In this document: piece by piece, positions 9,616-21,015 of the stretch
Numbering within the stretch: the stretch's first letter is position 1
Layout of the letters: every line of letters begins with the position of its first letter
Assembly: GCF_043555935.1 (NCBI RefSeq)
Contig: NZ_JBIGIB010000002.1
Span: forward strand, 1 to 64,000
Direction of reading: 5' to 3'
Length of the DNA: 64,000 bases
Source of the DNA: Pelomonas baiyunensis
Lineage (GTDB): Bacteria > Pseudomonadota > Gammaproteobacteria > Burkholderiales > Burkholderiaceae_C
Made by a program: the position numbers and the translations under genes
Notes under the pieces: generated by a model
Told to the model about the DNA's origin: nothing
The model's input: the letters and a program-made list of their open reading frames with translations, nothing else
Database searches by the model: none

Positions 9616-11049
9616 GTGGCGCCCGACGAATCCGTGGTTCACGGTTCCAAGGCCCCCGACAACGCGGCCCCCAAAGACCTCCCCGCACTCGACAAGCTGC
9701 TGCGCGAATGTGCGCCGGTGGTGGCCGAGCACGGCCACACGCTGGTGGCCCGCGAGGCGAGGGCGCTGCTGGACGGCCTTCGCGCCCGGGCCGTGGCGGG
9801 CGAGCTGCCGCGCGCCGAATTGGACACGCTGCCGCAAACGCTGGCGGCGCGAGTCACGGCCCGCATGCAGCCGCACATGCGCGCGGTGCTCAACCTCACC
9901 GGCACGGTCATTCACACCAACCTCGGCCGCTCGCTGCTGGCCGATGCGGCGCTGCAGCAGGTGCTGGCCCTCACCGGCTCGCCCAACAACCTGGAATTCG
10001 ATCTGGCCACCGGCGCCCGCGGTGACCGCGACGACCTGATCGAAGACCTGCTCTGCGAACTGACCGGGGCTGAAGCCGCCACCGTCGTCAACAACAACGC
10101 CGCCGCGGTGCTGCTGGGCATCGCCGCGCTGGCGCGGGGCCAGGAGGCCATCGTGTCGCGCGGCGAATTGGTGGAAATCGGCGGCGCCTTCCGCATGCCG
10201 GATGTGATGGCCGCCGCAGGCGCCACGCTGGTGGAGGTGGGCACCACCAACCGCACCCACCCACGCGACTACCAAGCCGCGTTGAACCCGCGCACCGGCC
10301 TCATCGTGAAGGTGCACACCAGCAACTACGCGGTGCAGGGCTTCACCGCGTCCGTGGATGAAGCCACGTTGGCCCCCATCGCCCATGCCGGCGGGGTGCC
10401 GCTGATGACCGACCTCGGCAGCGGGGCGCTGGTGGACCTGGCCCAGTGGGGCCTGCCCGCTGAGCCCCTGCCGCAGGCCATGCTGGCGGCCGGCTGCGAT
10501 GTGGTGACCTTCAGCGGCGACAAGCTGTTGGGCGGCCCGCAGGCGGGGCTGATCGTGGGCACCAAGGCCGCCGTTGGCAAGATTCGCAAGTACCCCATGA
10601 AGCGGGCGCTGCGCCTGTCCAAGCTGCCGTTTGCGGCGCTGGAGGCCACGCTGCGCCTGTACCTGCGGCCCGAGCGCCTGGTGCAAGACCTGCCCACGCT
10701 GCGCTTGCTGACCCGCCCGCAGGCCCAGATTGCTGCGCTCGCCCAGCAACTGCTGCCGGCGGTGGCGGCTGCGGTGGCGCCGCGCTTCACCGTGGAGGTG
10801 GTGGCGCTGCAAAGCCAGATCGGCTCCGGCTCGCTGCCGGTGGACCGCCTGCCCTCGGCCGGCCTGGCCCTCAGCGCGGTGGACGGCCGCGGCCGCACGT
10901 TGGAAGCGCTGGCCGTTGTCCTGCGCGAGCTGCCGCGCCCGGTGATCGGCCGCATCCACGAAGCCCGCCTGCTGCTGGACTTGCGATGCCTGGAAGAGCC
11001 GATGCCGCTGACTTCGCAACTGAGCGTGCTGAAGGAGTCGCTGGCTTGA
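9616..11049 (+). CDS. selA: L-seryl-tRNA(Sec) selenium transferase
   Basis: A PLP enzyme that converts Ser-tRNA(Sec) to Sec-tRNA(Sec) with selenophosphate. It is 477 residues from GTG 9616, preceded by GAGGG at 9603-9607; an in-frame GTG at 9634 is an alternative. Motifs include NLTGTVIHTNLGRSLL, NNNAAAVLL and the PLP-lysine motif FSGDKLLGGPQAG (K303). Family length is about 460. It sits between fdhE and selB with 2-base and 10-base gaps. Confidence 0.96.
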   Translation: MAPDESVVHGSKAPDNAAPKDLPALDKLLRECAPVVAEHGHTLVAREARALLDGLRARAVAGELPRAELDTLPQTLAARVTARMQPHMRAVLNLTGTVIHTNLGRSLLADAALQQVLALTGSPNNLEFDLATGARGDRDDLIEDLLCELTGAEAATVVNNNAAAVLLGIAALARGQEAIVSRGELVEIGGAFRMPDVMAAAGATLVEVGTTNRTHPRDYQAALNPRTGLIVKVHTSNYAVQGFTASVDEATLAPIAHAGGVPLMTDLGSGALVDLAQWGLPAEPLPQAMLAAGCDVVTFSGDKLLGGPQAGLIVGTKAAVGKIRKYPMKRALRLSKLPFAALEATLRLYLRPERLVQDLPTLRLLTRPQAQIAALAQQLLPAVAAAVAPRFTVEVVALQSQIGSGSLPVDRLPSAGLALSAVDGRGRTLEALAVVLRELPRPVIGRIHEARLLLDLRCLEEPMPLTSQLSVLKESLA

Positions 11050-11059
11050 GAGGGGCGCC

Positions 11060-12925
<1,866 letters not shown>

Positions 12926-12932
12926 TGCAACT

Positions 12933-13028
12933 GGAGGGGCAACGACACCGGTGTGTCGGCCGGGCTTCAAACCCGGTGGGGGGCGCCATGCGCTCCTGGG
13001 TGGGTTCGACTCCCACGCCCCTCCGCCA
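12933..13028 (+). tRNA. selC: tRNA-Sec (anticodon TCA)
   Basis: A 96-base gene with the Sec-specific 8-bp acceptor stem GGAGGGGC (12933-12940) / GCCCCTCC (13017-13024), discriminator G and encoded CCA (13026-13028). The anticodon arm CCGGGCTTCAAACCCGG places TCA at 12967-12969. It has a long variable arm, and the T arm contains GGTTCGACTCC. Its length and long variable arm are like E. coli selC. It directly follows selB, a compact arrangement in which all Sec-specific translation genes except selD are linked. Confidence 0.97.
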
Positions 13029-13151
13029 TTTGGCATTCATTCGCCGGCTGCGCAGCCCGATCCTGCGTCTGCGATGCTCGCCGTACGCCAGTACGGCTGC
13101 GCTTCTCCCCACAGCCTCGGGCCGCTCGCGACGGCGACTGAACGCCAAATG
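13027..13151. repeat. 125-bp imperfect palindrome abutting tRNA-Sec
   Basis: The arms 13027-13046 and 13132-13151 are inverted repeats matching at 18 of 20 positions. Pairing continues inward more loosely (GCAGCCCGA against the inverse of TCGGGCCGC). The centre is a perfect hairpin, CCGTAC-GCCA-GTACGG, at 13081-13096. The whole block is one cruciform-capable element centred at about 13089. Its left arm begins in the CCA end of tRNA-Sec, and its right arm supplies an ATG in frame with the next gene. It looks like a dispersed palindromic unit or a tRNA-end insertion; copy number cannot be seen here. Confidence 0.75.
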
Positions 13152-13166
13152 CATCGTGGAGGTGCG

Positions 13167-13604
13167 GTGCTGATCGCGGGTGCGGAATTGCCCGACGACC
13201 TCTGGTACTGGATCGACGACCAGACCTGGGCGCGGCCGCTGGACGATGGCACGGTGCGCGTGGGCATCACGGCGCTGGGCCTCAAGGCGTCGGGCGACAT
13301 CTACATGTGTCGGCCCAAATCGGTGGGCAGTGTGGTGGAGCAGGGGCGCTCGCTCGGGGTGGTGGAGCTGTCCAAGTCCATCGTGTCGGTGAAGTCGCCG
13401 CTGTCCGGCACGGTCACGCGGGTGAACGAGGCGTTGGACGAGCGGCCGGAGTTGGTGCACCAGTCGCCGTACGACGTTGGCTGGCTGGTTGAGTTGGCGC
13501 CGTCCGAGCTCGACGCCGACAAGGGCCGGCTTGCCATCGGCGAATTGGCCGTGGCTGAGGCCATGCAGCGTTGGGCCTGGCTCAACCAGCTGGACACCGC
13601 ATGA
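13167..13604 (+). CDS. GcvH-like lipoyl-carrier protein in the selenium locus
   Basis: A 145-residue protein that aligns along its length with glycine cleavage H protein: DGTVRVGITALGL, GDIYMCRPKSVG, then VVELSKSIVSVKSPLSGTV, which keeps the lysine that is lipoylated in GcvH (ESVKAAS in E. coli). No gcvT or gcvP is nearby, so a role in glycine cleavage is unlikely. GcvH-like lipoate-binding proteins also serve sulfur-transfer systems. The GTG start at 13167 follows GGAGG at 13158-13162. An upstream ATG (13149) lies in the palindrome, and CTG 13170 is also possible. Its stop overlaps the DsrE-like start. Fold is confident; function is open. Confidence 0.8.
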   Translation: MLIAGAELPDDLWYWIDDQTWARPLDDGTVRVGITALGLKASGDIYMCRPKSVGSVVEQGRSLGVVELSKSIVSVKSPLSGTVTRVNEALDERPELVHQSPYDVGWLVELAPSELDADKGRLAIGELAVAEAMQRWAWLNQLDTA

Positions 13605-13981
13605 GCCGCACCGGCTTGGCCTTGTTGCTCTGGGCTGCCGACCCGGCCGACCCGGTGCGCCTGGCCACGCCGTTTGCCCATGCGGCCGCCGGTGCGGCGT
13701 TGGAGTTGCAGGTGGAGGTGTACTTCACCGCGCGCTCGGTGCTGTTGCTCAAGCCCGGCGTGGCCGAGCGCCTGCGAGCGTCTGAGCGCTTTGACAAAAC
13801 CATTGCCGCCTGGATGCAGGATGCGCTCGATCACGGCGCTCGCTTTCTGGCCTGCACCGATGCGCTGGCCGCCCACGGCCTCACGCACGCCGACTTGATT
13901 CCCGCCGCCCGCCAGCATGGTGGCGCGGTGCAATTTGCCGCCCGAGCCGCTGATCCGGCCTGGGCCACGTTGGTGTTCTGA
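13601..13981 (+). CDS. DsrE-like sulfur (or selenium) carrier family protein
   Basis: A 126-residue small cytosolic protein resembling the DsrE/DsrF-like family: an N-terminal strand TGLALLLWAADP, then VYFTARSVLLLKPG, and a single conserved-type cysteine in FLACTDAL. DsrE proteins carry persulfide sulfur on such a cysteine. ATG 13601 overlaps the stop of the GcvH-like gene (ATGA), so the two are translationally coupled. GcvH-like plus DsrE-like pairs are known from lipoate-linked sulfur oxidation. Finding one beside selAB suggests a chalcogen relay, but selenium handling is inference. Confidence 0.7.
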   Translation: MSRTGLALLLWAADPADPVRLATPFAHAAAGAALELQVEVYFTARSVLLLKPGVAERLRASERFDKTIAAWMQDALDHGARFLACTDALAAHGLTHADLIPAARQHGGAVQFAARAADPAWATLVF

Positions 13982-14031
13982 CCGAACGCCTTTTTCGTTT
14001 CGTCCCGTCCTTTCCCCTCAGGAGAACTGCA

Positions 14032-14901
14032 ATGAATTTGACTCGTGTCGTCGCCGGTCTGGCGCGTGGTGTGGTGGTGTCGCTGGCCCTGGTGGGCGCG
14101 GCAGCGCAGGCGCAGCAGGTGCTGCGGGTCACCGCCATTCCGGACGAGTCGCCCACCGAACTGGCCCGCAAGTTCGCGCCGCTGGGTGCCTACCTGGAAA
14201 GCAAGCTGGGCATGAAGGTGGAGTGGACGCCGGTGACCGACTACGCCGCCGCCGTGGAAACCGTGGTCAACAAGAAGATCGACCTCGCGTGGTTTGGCGG
14301 TTTCACCTTCGTGCAGGCCAACGTGCGCTCGGGCGGCAAGATCGTGCCGCTGGTGCAGCGCGAGGAAGACGAGAAGTTCCGCTCCGTCTTCATCACCGAT
14401 GCCAAGAGCGGCATCAACAAGCTGGAAGACCTGAAGGGCAAGACGCTGAGCTTCGGCTCCGCCAGCAGCACCTCGGGCCACCTGATGCCGCGCAGCTTCC
14501 TGCTGGCCGCCAAGATCAACCCCGACGTTGACCTCAAGCGCGTGGCCTTCAGCGGTGCGCATGACGCCACCATCGCCGCCGTGGCCAGCGGCAAGGTGGA
14601 CGCCGGCGCGCTGAACATCTCGGTGTGGGAGAAGTTCGTCAACGAGAAGAAGGTGGACCCGTCCGCCGTCAAGGTGTTCTACACAACGGCGCCTTACTTT
14701 GACTACAACTGGAGCGTGCACGCCGACATGCCCCAGGCCCTGCAAGACAAGATCAAGGCCGCATTCCTGGCGCTGGACCCGAACACCCCGCAGGGCAAGG
14801 AGATCCTGGGCCTGCAGCGCGCCACCAAGTTCATCCCCAGCAAGCCGGCCAACTACGACGGCATCAAGGCCGCGGCGGAAAACGCAGGCTTGCTGAAATG
14901 A
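14032..14901 (+). CDS. PhnD-type periplasmic binding protein, putative selenate/selenium uptake
   Basis: A 289-residue ABC-transporter substrate-binding protein with a signal peptide (1-28, cleaved after AAAQAQ). PhnD/phosphonate-type features include FAPLGAYLESKLGMKVEW, IDLAWFGGFTFVQA, LKGKTLSFGSASSTSGHLMPR and FSGAHDATIAAVASGKVDAG. A PhnD subfamily is annotated as putative selenate binding because it clusters with selenium genes, and the position after selAB and tRNA-Sec fits that. No permease or ATPase gene is adjacent, so the transporter would have to be completed from elsewhere. Its stop overlaps the nitroreductase start by four bases. Confidence 0.8.
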   Translation: MNLTRVVAGLARGVVVSLALVGAAAQAQQVLRVTAIPDESPTELARKFAPLGAYLESKLGMKVEWTPVTDYAAAVETVVNKKIDLAWFGGFTFVQANVRSGGKIVPLVQREEDEKFRSVFITDAKSGINKLEDLKGKTLSFGSASSTSGHLMPRSFLLAAKINPDVDLKRVAFSGAHDATIAAVASGKVDAGALNISVWEKFVNEKKVDPSAVKVFYTTAPYFDYNWSVHADMPQALQDKIKAAFLALDPNTPQGKEILGLQRATKFIPSKPANYDGIKAAAENAGLLK

Positions 14902-15485
14902 ACACGGCGCCGGCCTCGCTCGACGCGCTGCTGACGCGCTATTCGGTCGGCCCCAAGCACCTGGTGGAGCCCGGGCCGAGCGATGCGCAGCTCGCGCTGA
15001 TGGCCGAGGCGGCGCTGCGTGCACCGGACCACGCCGAATTGGTGCCTTACCGGTTCAAGCTGGTGCGCGGCGCCGCAAAACAGGGCATGGCCGGCTTGTT
15101 TGCCGATGCCGCACGCGCTGCCGGCAAAGGCGGGGAGGGCGCCACGCTGGACGCCGAGCGGGCGCTCAAGCCCCCGGTGACCGTGGCCGTGGTGGCCCGC
15201 ATCGACCTGGGGCACCCGCTGGTGCCGGCGCACGAGCAATGGGCTGCGGTGGGCGGCGCCATCGCCAACTTCCTGACAGCCGCGCATGCACTGGGCTTTG
15301 GCGGCAAGATGCTCAGCGGCGCCAAGGTGCGCGACGCCGCCATCGCGGCCGCCTTCTGCGCGCCCGGCGAGACGCTTTTGGGCTGGATTGCGCTGGGCAC
15401 GCCCGCCCGCAAGGCGGCGGGCCCGTCCCGCAAGTTGGACGCCTCGGCCGTGTTGGTGGACTGGCATCCGCCTTGCAGAGAGTGA
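14898..15485 (+). CDS. YdjA-like nitroreductase family flavoprotein
   Basis: A 195-residue minimal nitroreductase-fold protein: ALRAPDHAELVPYRFKLV is the FMN-binding N-terminal motif, the AVGGAIANFLTAAHALGFG helix is typical, and GWIALGTPARK lies near the end. In E. coli the related ydjA lies directly upstream of selD, so this family has a standing but unexplained link to selenium metabolism. Here it overlaps the PhnD-like gene (ATGA at 14898) and ends 4 bases before ureA, joining the selenium and urease blocks. The physiological substrate is unknown. Confidence 0.8.
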   Translation: MNTAPASLDALLTRYSVGPKHLVEPGPSDAQLALMAEAALRAPDHAELVPYRFKLVRGAAKQGMAGLFADAARAAGKGGEGATLDAERALKPPVTVAVVARIDLGHPLVPAHEQWAAVGGAIANFLTAAHALGFGGKMLSGAKVRDAAIAAAFCAPGETLLGWIALGTPARKAAGPSRKLDASAVLVDWHPPCRE

Positions 15486-15489
15486 CGAC

Positions 15490-15792
15490 ATGGAATTGAC
15501 TCCGAGAGAGAAGGACAAGCTCCTTCTGTTCACCGCCGCCTTGCTCGCCGAGCGCCGCAAGGCCCGTGGCCTGAAGCTGAACTACCCCGAGGCGGTGGCA
15601 CTGATTAGCGCCGCCATCCTGGAAGGTGCGCGTGACGGCAAGACCGTGGCGCAGCTCATGAGCGAAGGCCGCGAGGTGCTGACCCGCGCCGACGTGATGG
15701 ACGGCATCGCCGAGATGATTCCCGAGATCCAGGTGGAAGCCACCTTCCCTGACGGCACCAAGCTCGTCACCGTGCATCAACCCATCGTTTGA
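15490..15792 (+). CDS. ureA: Urease gamma subunit
   Basis: A 100-residue small structural subunit of urease (urea to ammonia and carbamate). The sequence is canonical: MELTPREKDKLLLFTAALLA at the start, GLKLNYPEAVALIS, then EIQVEATFPDGTKLVTVHQP. ATG 15490 is the standard start and is 4 bases after the nitroreductase stop. ureD, which often precedes ureA, is not here. It is the first gene of ureA-ureJ-ureB-ureC. Confidence 0.97.
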   Translation: MELTPREKDKLLLFTAALLAERRKARGLKLNYPEAVALISAAILEGARDGKTVAQLMSEGREVLTRADVMDGIAEMIPEIQVEATFPDGTKLVTVHQPIV

Positions 15793-15819
15793 CCTGGCCT
15801 GCCCCGGCCTGACCCTGCC

Positions 15820-16395
15820 ATGAAGCTGACCCGCTGGATTGCCCTGACGCCCCTGTTCGCTGCCGCCGCGGCCCAGGCCCACACCGACGGCAGCGCGCAT
15901 GCGCACCTGAGCGGCTTTGTGGCCGGCGCGCTGCACCCGCTGACCGGGCCCGACCACCTGGCCGCCATGCTGGCCGTGGGCCTGTGGAGCGCGCTGGCGC
16001 TGAAGTCGCCGCTGCGGGCGCCGCTGGCGTTTGCGCTGTCGCTGCTGCTGGGCGCGGGCTTGGCCATGGCCACGGGCTGGCAGCTGCCGGCGGTGGAGGC
16101 CGGCATCACCGTGTCGCTGGCGGTGCTGGGCCTGCTGGTGGCGCTGCGCCTGGCCATGCCGCCGGCCGCGGGCGCAGCCACGGCGGCCATCCTGGCCTTC
16201 AGCCATGGTGCGGCGCACGGGCTGGAGCTGCAAGGCGTGGCCGCCCTGGCGGGCATGGTGCTCACCACCTTGGCGCTGCACGGCACGGGCCTGGCCCTGG
16301 GCTGGAAGCTGCGCGCCGCGCCGGCTTTGGCGCGTGGCCTACTGGGCGCCAGCGTGGCCGCGCTGGCCTTGGCTCGCCTGGGCGGGGTGGCGTGA
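15820..16395 (+). CDS. ureJ: HupE/UreJ family nickel transporter
   Basis: A 191-residue inner-membrane protein with a cleavable-looking signal (1-20, ending AQAH) and about six hydrophobic helices. Family motifs are HPLTGPDHLAAMLAVGLW near residues 38-55 and FSHGAAHGLEL in the later half; these His/Asp residues are the proposed nickel path. Placement between ureA and ureB implies nickel supply for urease assembly. Its TGA overlaps the ureB ATG by one base (TGATG). Confidence 0.92.
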   Translation: MKLTRWIALTPLFAAAAAQAHTDGSAHAHLSGFVAGALHPLTGPDHLAAMLAVGLWSALALKSPLRAPLAFALSLLLGAGLAMATGWQLPAVEAGITVSLAVLGLLVALRLAMPPAAGAATAAILAFSHGAAHGLELQGVAALAGMVLTTLALHGTGLALGWKLRAAPALARGLLGASVAALALARLGGVA

Positions 16396-16696
16396 TGATT
16401 CCCGGCGAACTCATCACCGCCGAGGGCGAGCACGAGCTCAACCCCGGCCGCCGCACGCTCACGCTCAAGGTGGCCAATGCCGGCAATCGGCCCATCCAGG
16501 TCGGCTCGCACTACCACTTTGCTGAAACCAACGCCGCGCTCAGCTTCGACCGCGAAGCCGCCCGCGGCATGCGGCTCAACATCTGCAGCGGCACGGCCGT
16601 GCGCTTCGAGCCCGGGCAGACACGCACGGTCGAGCTCGTCGACCTGGGCGGCGACCGCCAGGTCTGGGGCTTCCGTGGCCTCGTGAATGGAAACCT

Positions 16697-16700
<4 letters not shown>
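16395..16700 (+). CDS. ureB: Urease beta subunit
   Basis: A 101-residue structural subunit: MIPGELITAEGEHELNPGR at the start, then the conserved GSHYHFAETNAALSFDR and GMRLNICSGTAVRFEPG. ATG 16395 overlaps the ureJ stop by one base, and the stop overlaps the ureC start by four. Length and motifs are complete. Confidence 0.97.
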
Positions 16701-18415
<1,715 letters not shown>

Positions 18416-18672
18416 CGCTGGCGCGCTGCGCTTGGCCGCAGCTGCGTGCCTCCACGCACCATCACCCTAGGGGCCGCATCCCACCGCCGCTGAATCCTGG
18501 GACAGGCGGCTCCCGGTTCCCGCGTGCGTGAGCGGGTTGGACGATGCGCAGGCTTGTGCTGGCGGCTGCCGGCACGCACGCGATCGGGGCCCTTGCCACT
18601 CCATGCGCCCAACGGCCACAAGCCGGCTGGGTGCGGGCCCCGAGTTCATTCACCTGATCGGGGAACCCCACC
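18416..18672. other. Intergenic region with long inverted repeat before the M28 peptidase
   Basis: This 257-bp GC-rich spacer shows no convincing gene. It contains CCCGC...GCGGG near 18519-18536 and an 8-bp inverted repeat GGCTTGTG (18551-18558) / CACAAGCC (18617-18624) enclosing further GC-rich pairing. There is no T-run, so a standard terminator for ureC is not evident. It could be a structured leader of the following peptidase gene. I do not recognise any known RNA family here. Confidence 0.35.
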
Positions 18673-20244
18673 ATGCGCTCTTCATTCAAGCCCCTGGCCC
18701 TGGCTGGCCTGCTGGCTCTGTGCTCCGCCGCCCAGGCGGGCGACAAGGTCTGGATCAGCCTCGGCGATGCCGCTCTGGCCCAGCTCCAGAAGGTCACCGC
18801 CGTGACGCCCGGCGCCAGCGCCACGCCCACGGCCGCGCTGGCCGGGGCTTCGGCGTCCACCGCCGGCCGCCGTGCCGAATCCATCCACCTCGTGCAGGTG
18901 GACGAGGCCGCGCTGCTGCAACTGTCGGCCGCGGTGCACCAGGAGCTCAAGCGCTGCGGGGGGTTCATGTTCCACGCCAGCCAGGCGGAGGGCCTGGCCT
19001 CGCTGCAGCGCCACGCCGGCACCGCCAAGCTGGCGGCCGTGGCGGCCCTGACGCGGCCCAGCTACGTGATCGACCAGCAAGCCGTGGTGACCCCGCTGCT
19101 GAACCAGATGCAGGCCAGCAACATCGGCCAGACCATCACCGACCTGTCCGCTTACGTGAACCGTTACTACCAAACGGCGGGCGGCGTGAACTCGTCGGAC
19201 TGGCTCAAGCAGCGCTGGACGACGCTGGCCGCGGGCCGCGCCGACATCACGGTCGAGCAGTTCACCCACGCCAGCTGGAAGCAGAAGTCCGTCATCGCCA
19301 CGATCAAGGGCACCGACAACGCCAGTGAAGTGGTGGTGCTGGGCGCCCACCTGGACTCCATCAACCAAGCCGGCACCACCGAAGCCACCCGCGCCCCGGG
19401 CGCTGACGACGATGCCTCCGGGGTGGCCAGCATCACCGAGGTGCTGCGCACCATGGTGGCCGGCGGCTACAAGCCGCGCCGCACGATCAAGTTCATGGCC
19501 TACGCGGCGGAAGAGGTGGGCCTGCGCGGCTCGCAGGAAATTGCCACCAGCTACGCCAACGCCGGCGTGAACGTGGTGGGCGTGATGCAGCTGGACATGA
19601 CCAACTACAAGGGCTCGGTCAACGACATCTACATCTACACCGACTACACCGACAGCGCGCAGAACACCTTCGTCACCAACCTGATCCAAACCTACCTGCC
19701 CACGCTGAAGGTGGGCACCGACAAGTGCGGCTACGGCTGCTCTGACCACGCCTCGTGGACGGCCAAGGGCTACTACGCCAGCCTGCCGTTCGAGGCCGCG
19801 TTCAACCAAGACAACCCGTACATCCACACCGCCAACGACACCTTTGCCAACAGCGGCAACCAGGCCGACCACTCCCTCAAGTTCGCCCGTCTGGCGCTGG
19901 CCTACGCGGTGGAACTGGGCAGCGACGGCGCCGGCGGCGGCGGGGTGCCCGACAAAACCGAAACCTTCACCGGCAGCCTCACCCTGAACCAAACGCGGAG
20001 CTTCGGCCCGTTCAAGGCCGGCGTGGGCAGCTTCAAGGCCAGCACCACCGGCACGGGAGACATCGACCTCTACGCCCGCCGCACCACCGTGCCCACCACG
20101 ACGACGTACGACTGCAAGTCCGACGGCGCGACGTCTGCCGAAAGCTGCAGCATCAACCTCACGGCCAACGGGGACGTGTACGTGCTGCTCAAGGGCTACA
20201 AGGCCGGCAGCTACAGCCTGACGGTGACGTACCGGCCGCAGTGA
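18673..20244 (+). CDS. Secreted M28 family zinc aminopeptidase
   Basis: A 523-residue secreted peptidase of the bacterial leucyl aminopeptidase type. Signal peptide 1-24 ends AQAG. The catalytic domain shows the M28 zinc ligands in GAHLDSI, PGADDDASGVAS, AAEEVGLRGSQE (Glu base and ligand), LDMTNY and CGYGCSDHASW, where two cysteines probably form a disulfide. After about residue 425, a Gly-rich hinge leads to a PPC-like beta-sandwich (TFTGSLTLNQTRSFGPF... to the end), common in secreted peptidases. Free-standing, downstream of ureC. Confidence 0.93.
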   Translation: MRSSFKPLALAGLLALCSAAQAGDKVWISLGDAALAQLQKVTAVTPGASATPTAALAGASASTAGRRAESIHLVQVDEAALLQLSAAVHQELKRCGGFMFHASQAEGLASLQRHAGTAKLAAVAALTRPSYVIDQQAVVTPLLNQMQASNIGQTITDLSAYVNRYYQTAGGVNSSDWLKQRWTTLAAGRADITVEQFTHASWKQKSVIATIKGTDNASEVVVLGAHLDSINQAGTTEATRAPGADDDASGVASITEVLRTMVAGGYKPRRTIKFMAYAAEEVGLRGSQEIATSYANAGVNVVGVMQLDMTNYKGSVNDIYIYTDYTDSAQNTFVTNLIQTYLPTLKVGTDKCGYGCSDHASWTAKGYYASLPFEAAFNQDNPYIHTANDTFANSGNQADHSLKFARLALAYAVELGSDGAGGGGVPDKTETFTGSLTLNQTRSFGPFKAGVGSFKASTTGTGDIDLYARRTTVPTTTTYDCKSDGATSAESCSINLTANGDVYVLLKGYKAGSYSLTVTYRPQ

Positions 20245-20286
20245 GGGCGGGGTGGGCGCGGGGTGGCTCGCGCCCGTTCGGAGTTT

Positions 20287-20367
20287 GTAGGTTGGGGTGA
20301 GCATCGCGAACCCCAACGTCTCGGCCGGCAGCGTTCGTTGGCTTGCTCTGCGTTTACCCCAGCCTAC
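20287..20367. repeat. REPIN: inverted pair of REP elements
   Basis: Two 32-base REP units face each other. REP-a is 20287-20318, beginning GTAGGTTGGGGTGAGC, with a GTTGGGGT/ACCCCAAC stem. REP-b is 20336-20367 in inverse orientation and matches REP-a at 22 of 32 positions. The arrangement is the REPIN type mobilised by RAYT transposases, one of which (decayed) lies 0.75 kb away. It sits just after the M28 stop. Confidence 0.85.
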
Positions 20368-20389
20368 GAGCTATTCAGGACAGACAGTG

Positions 20390-20830
20390 TCATTTCCCAA
20401 GATTCGGGTTGATTTCGGGATCTAGCGTCCCCCGGAAGCGGTCTTCAAATTGTTTTCGGATTTCCACCTTTTTCAGTCGAACAATTACGCGCTTCCAGCT
20501 AGGAAGGGGGTCGCCGTTCATCTCATTCAACATGGGGAAAACCTGGCGATCGGTGACTTCCCAGCCGTTAAAAATGTACTCGGTGATGGTCAAGTAATTC
20601 ACTGGATGTTCCGCAGGAACACCTAGCGACAAACATCGAATGTTGATTTCATTTGGGTCATCCGCCTTCATGTTCCACTTGCCCGAACATTCAATGGACT
20701 TCCCAATTTTGCTTGTCGCGACGGTATTGAGGAACGTCCACACTTCTTTCGAGGGGACCGCCCAAGTCTTGGCTGAACCAATACTGGGAGCTGCAAGGAA
20801 GGCGATGATTGCGAGGCGCTTGATAAGCAT
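20390..20830 (-). CDS. Small exported protein of unknown function, AT-rich
   Basis: A 146-residue protein with a signal peptide (about 1-20, MLIKRLAIIAFLAAPSIGSA). The mature part has two cysteines (IECSGKW, IRCLSLG), which could form a disulfide, and a basic C-terminal half (WKRVIVRLKKVEIRKQFEDR). I do not recognise the family. Base composition is clearly less GC-rich than its neighbours and codons such as AAA, ATT and TTT are frequent. It lies between two REP clusters beside a RAYT remnant, so recent acquisition is likely. The signal peptide and consistent codon structure argue that it is a real gene. Confidence 0.6.
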   Translation of the reverse strand: MLIKRLAIIAFLAAPSIGSAKTWAVPSKEVWTFLNTVATSKIGKSIECSGKWNMKADDPNEINIRCLSLGVPAEHPVNYLTITEYIFNGWEVTDRQVFPMLNEMNGDPLPSWKRVIVRLKKVEIRKQFEDRFRGTLDPEINPNLGK

Positions 20831-21015
20831 GGTGCGGGTCTCTAATGCGGAAATTTTATTATTCTTGGGTATGTGCTAGCTTGCCATGGCGCTCTCGTGT
20901 ATGAATTCACAGAACAGCGCCGGTTCTCTACAAGGTTGTCGGGATATGTGCCGGGTACGACCCGACAAACTTGGGCGATCAAGGCTTATGGCGCGACTGT
21001 ATTGACCCGGCGTCG

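Noticed and set aside
13149..13166. ATG 13149 as the start of the GcvH-like gene
   Set aside because: It lies in the arm of the palindromic element and has no SD. GTG 13167 follows GGAGG and leaves a GcvH-like N-terminus.
18416..18672. 4.5S RNA, riboswitch or other known structured RNA
   Set aside because: The pairing does not match any family pattern I know. It is kept only as an unassigned inverted repeat.
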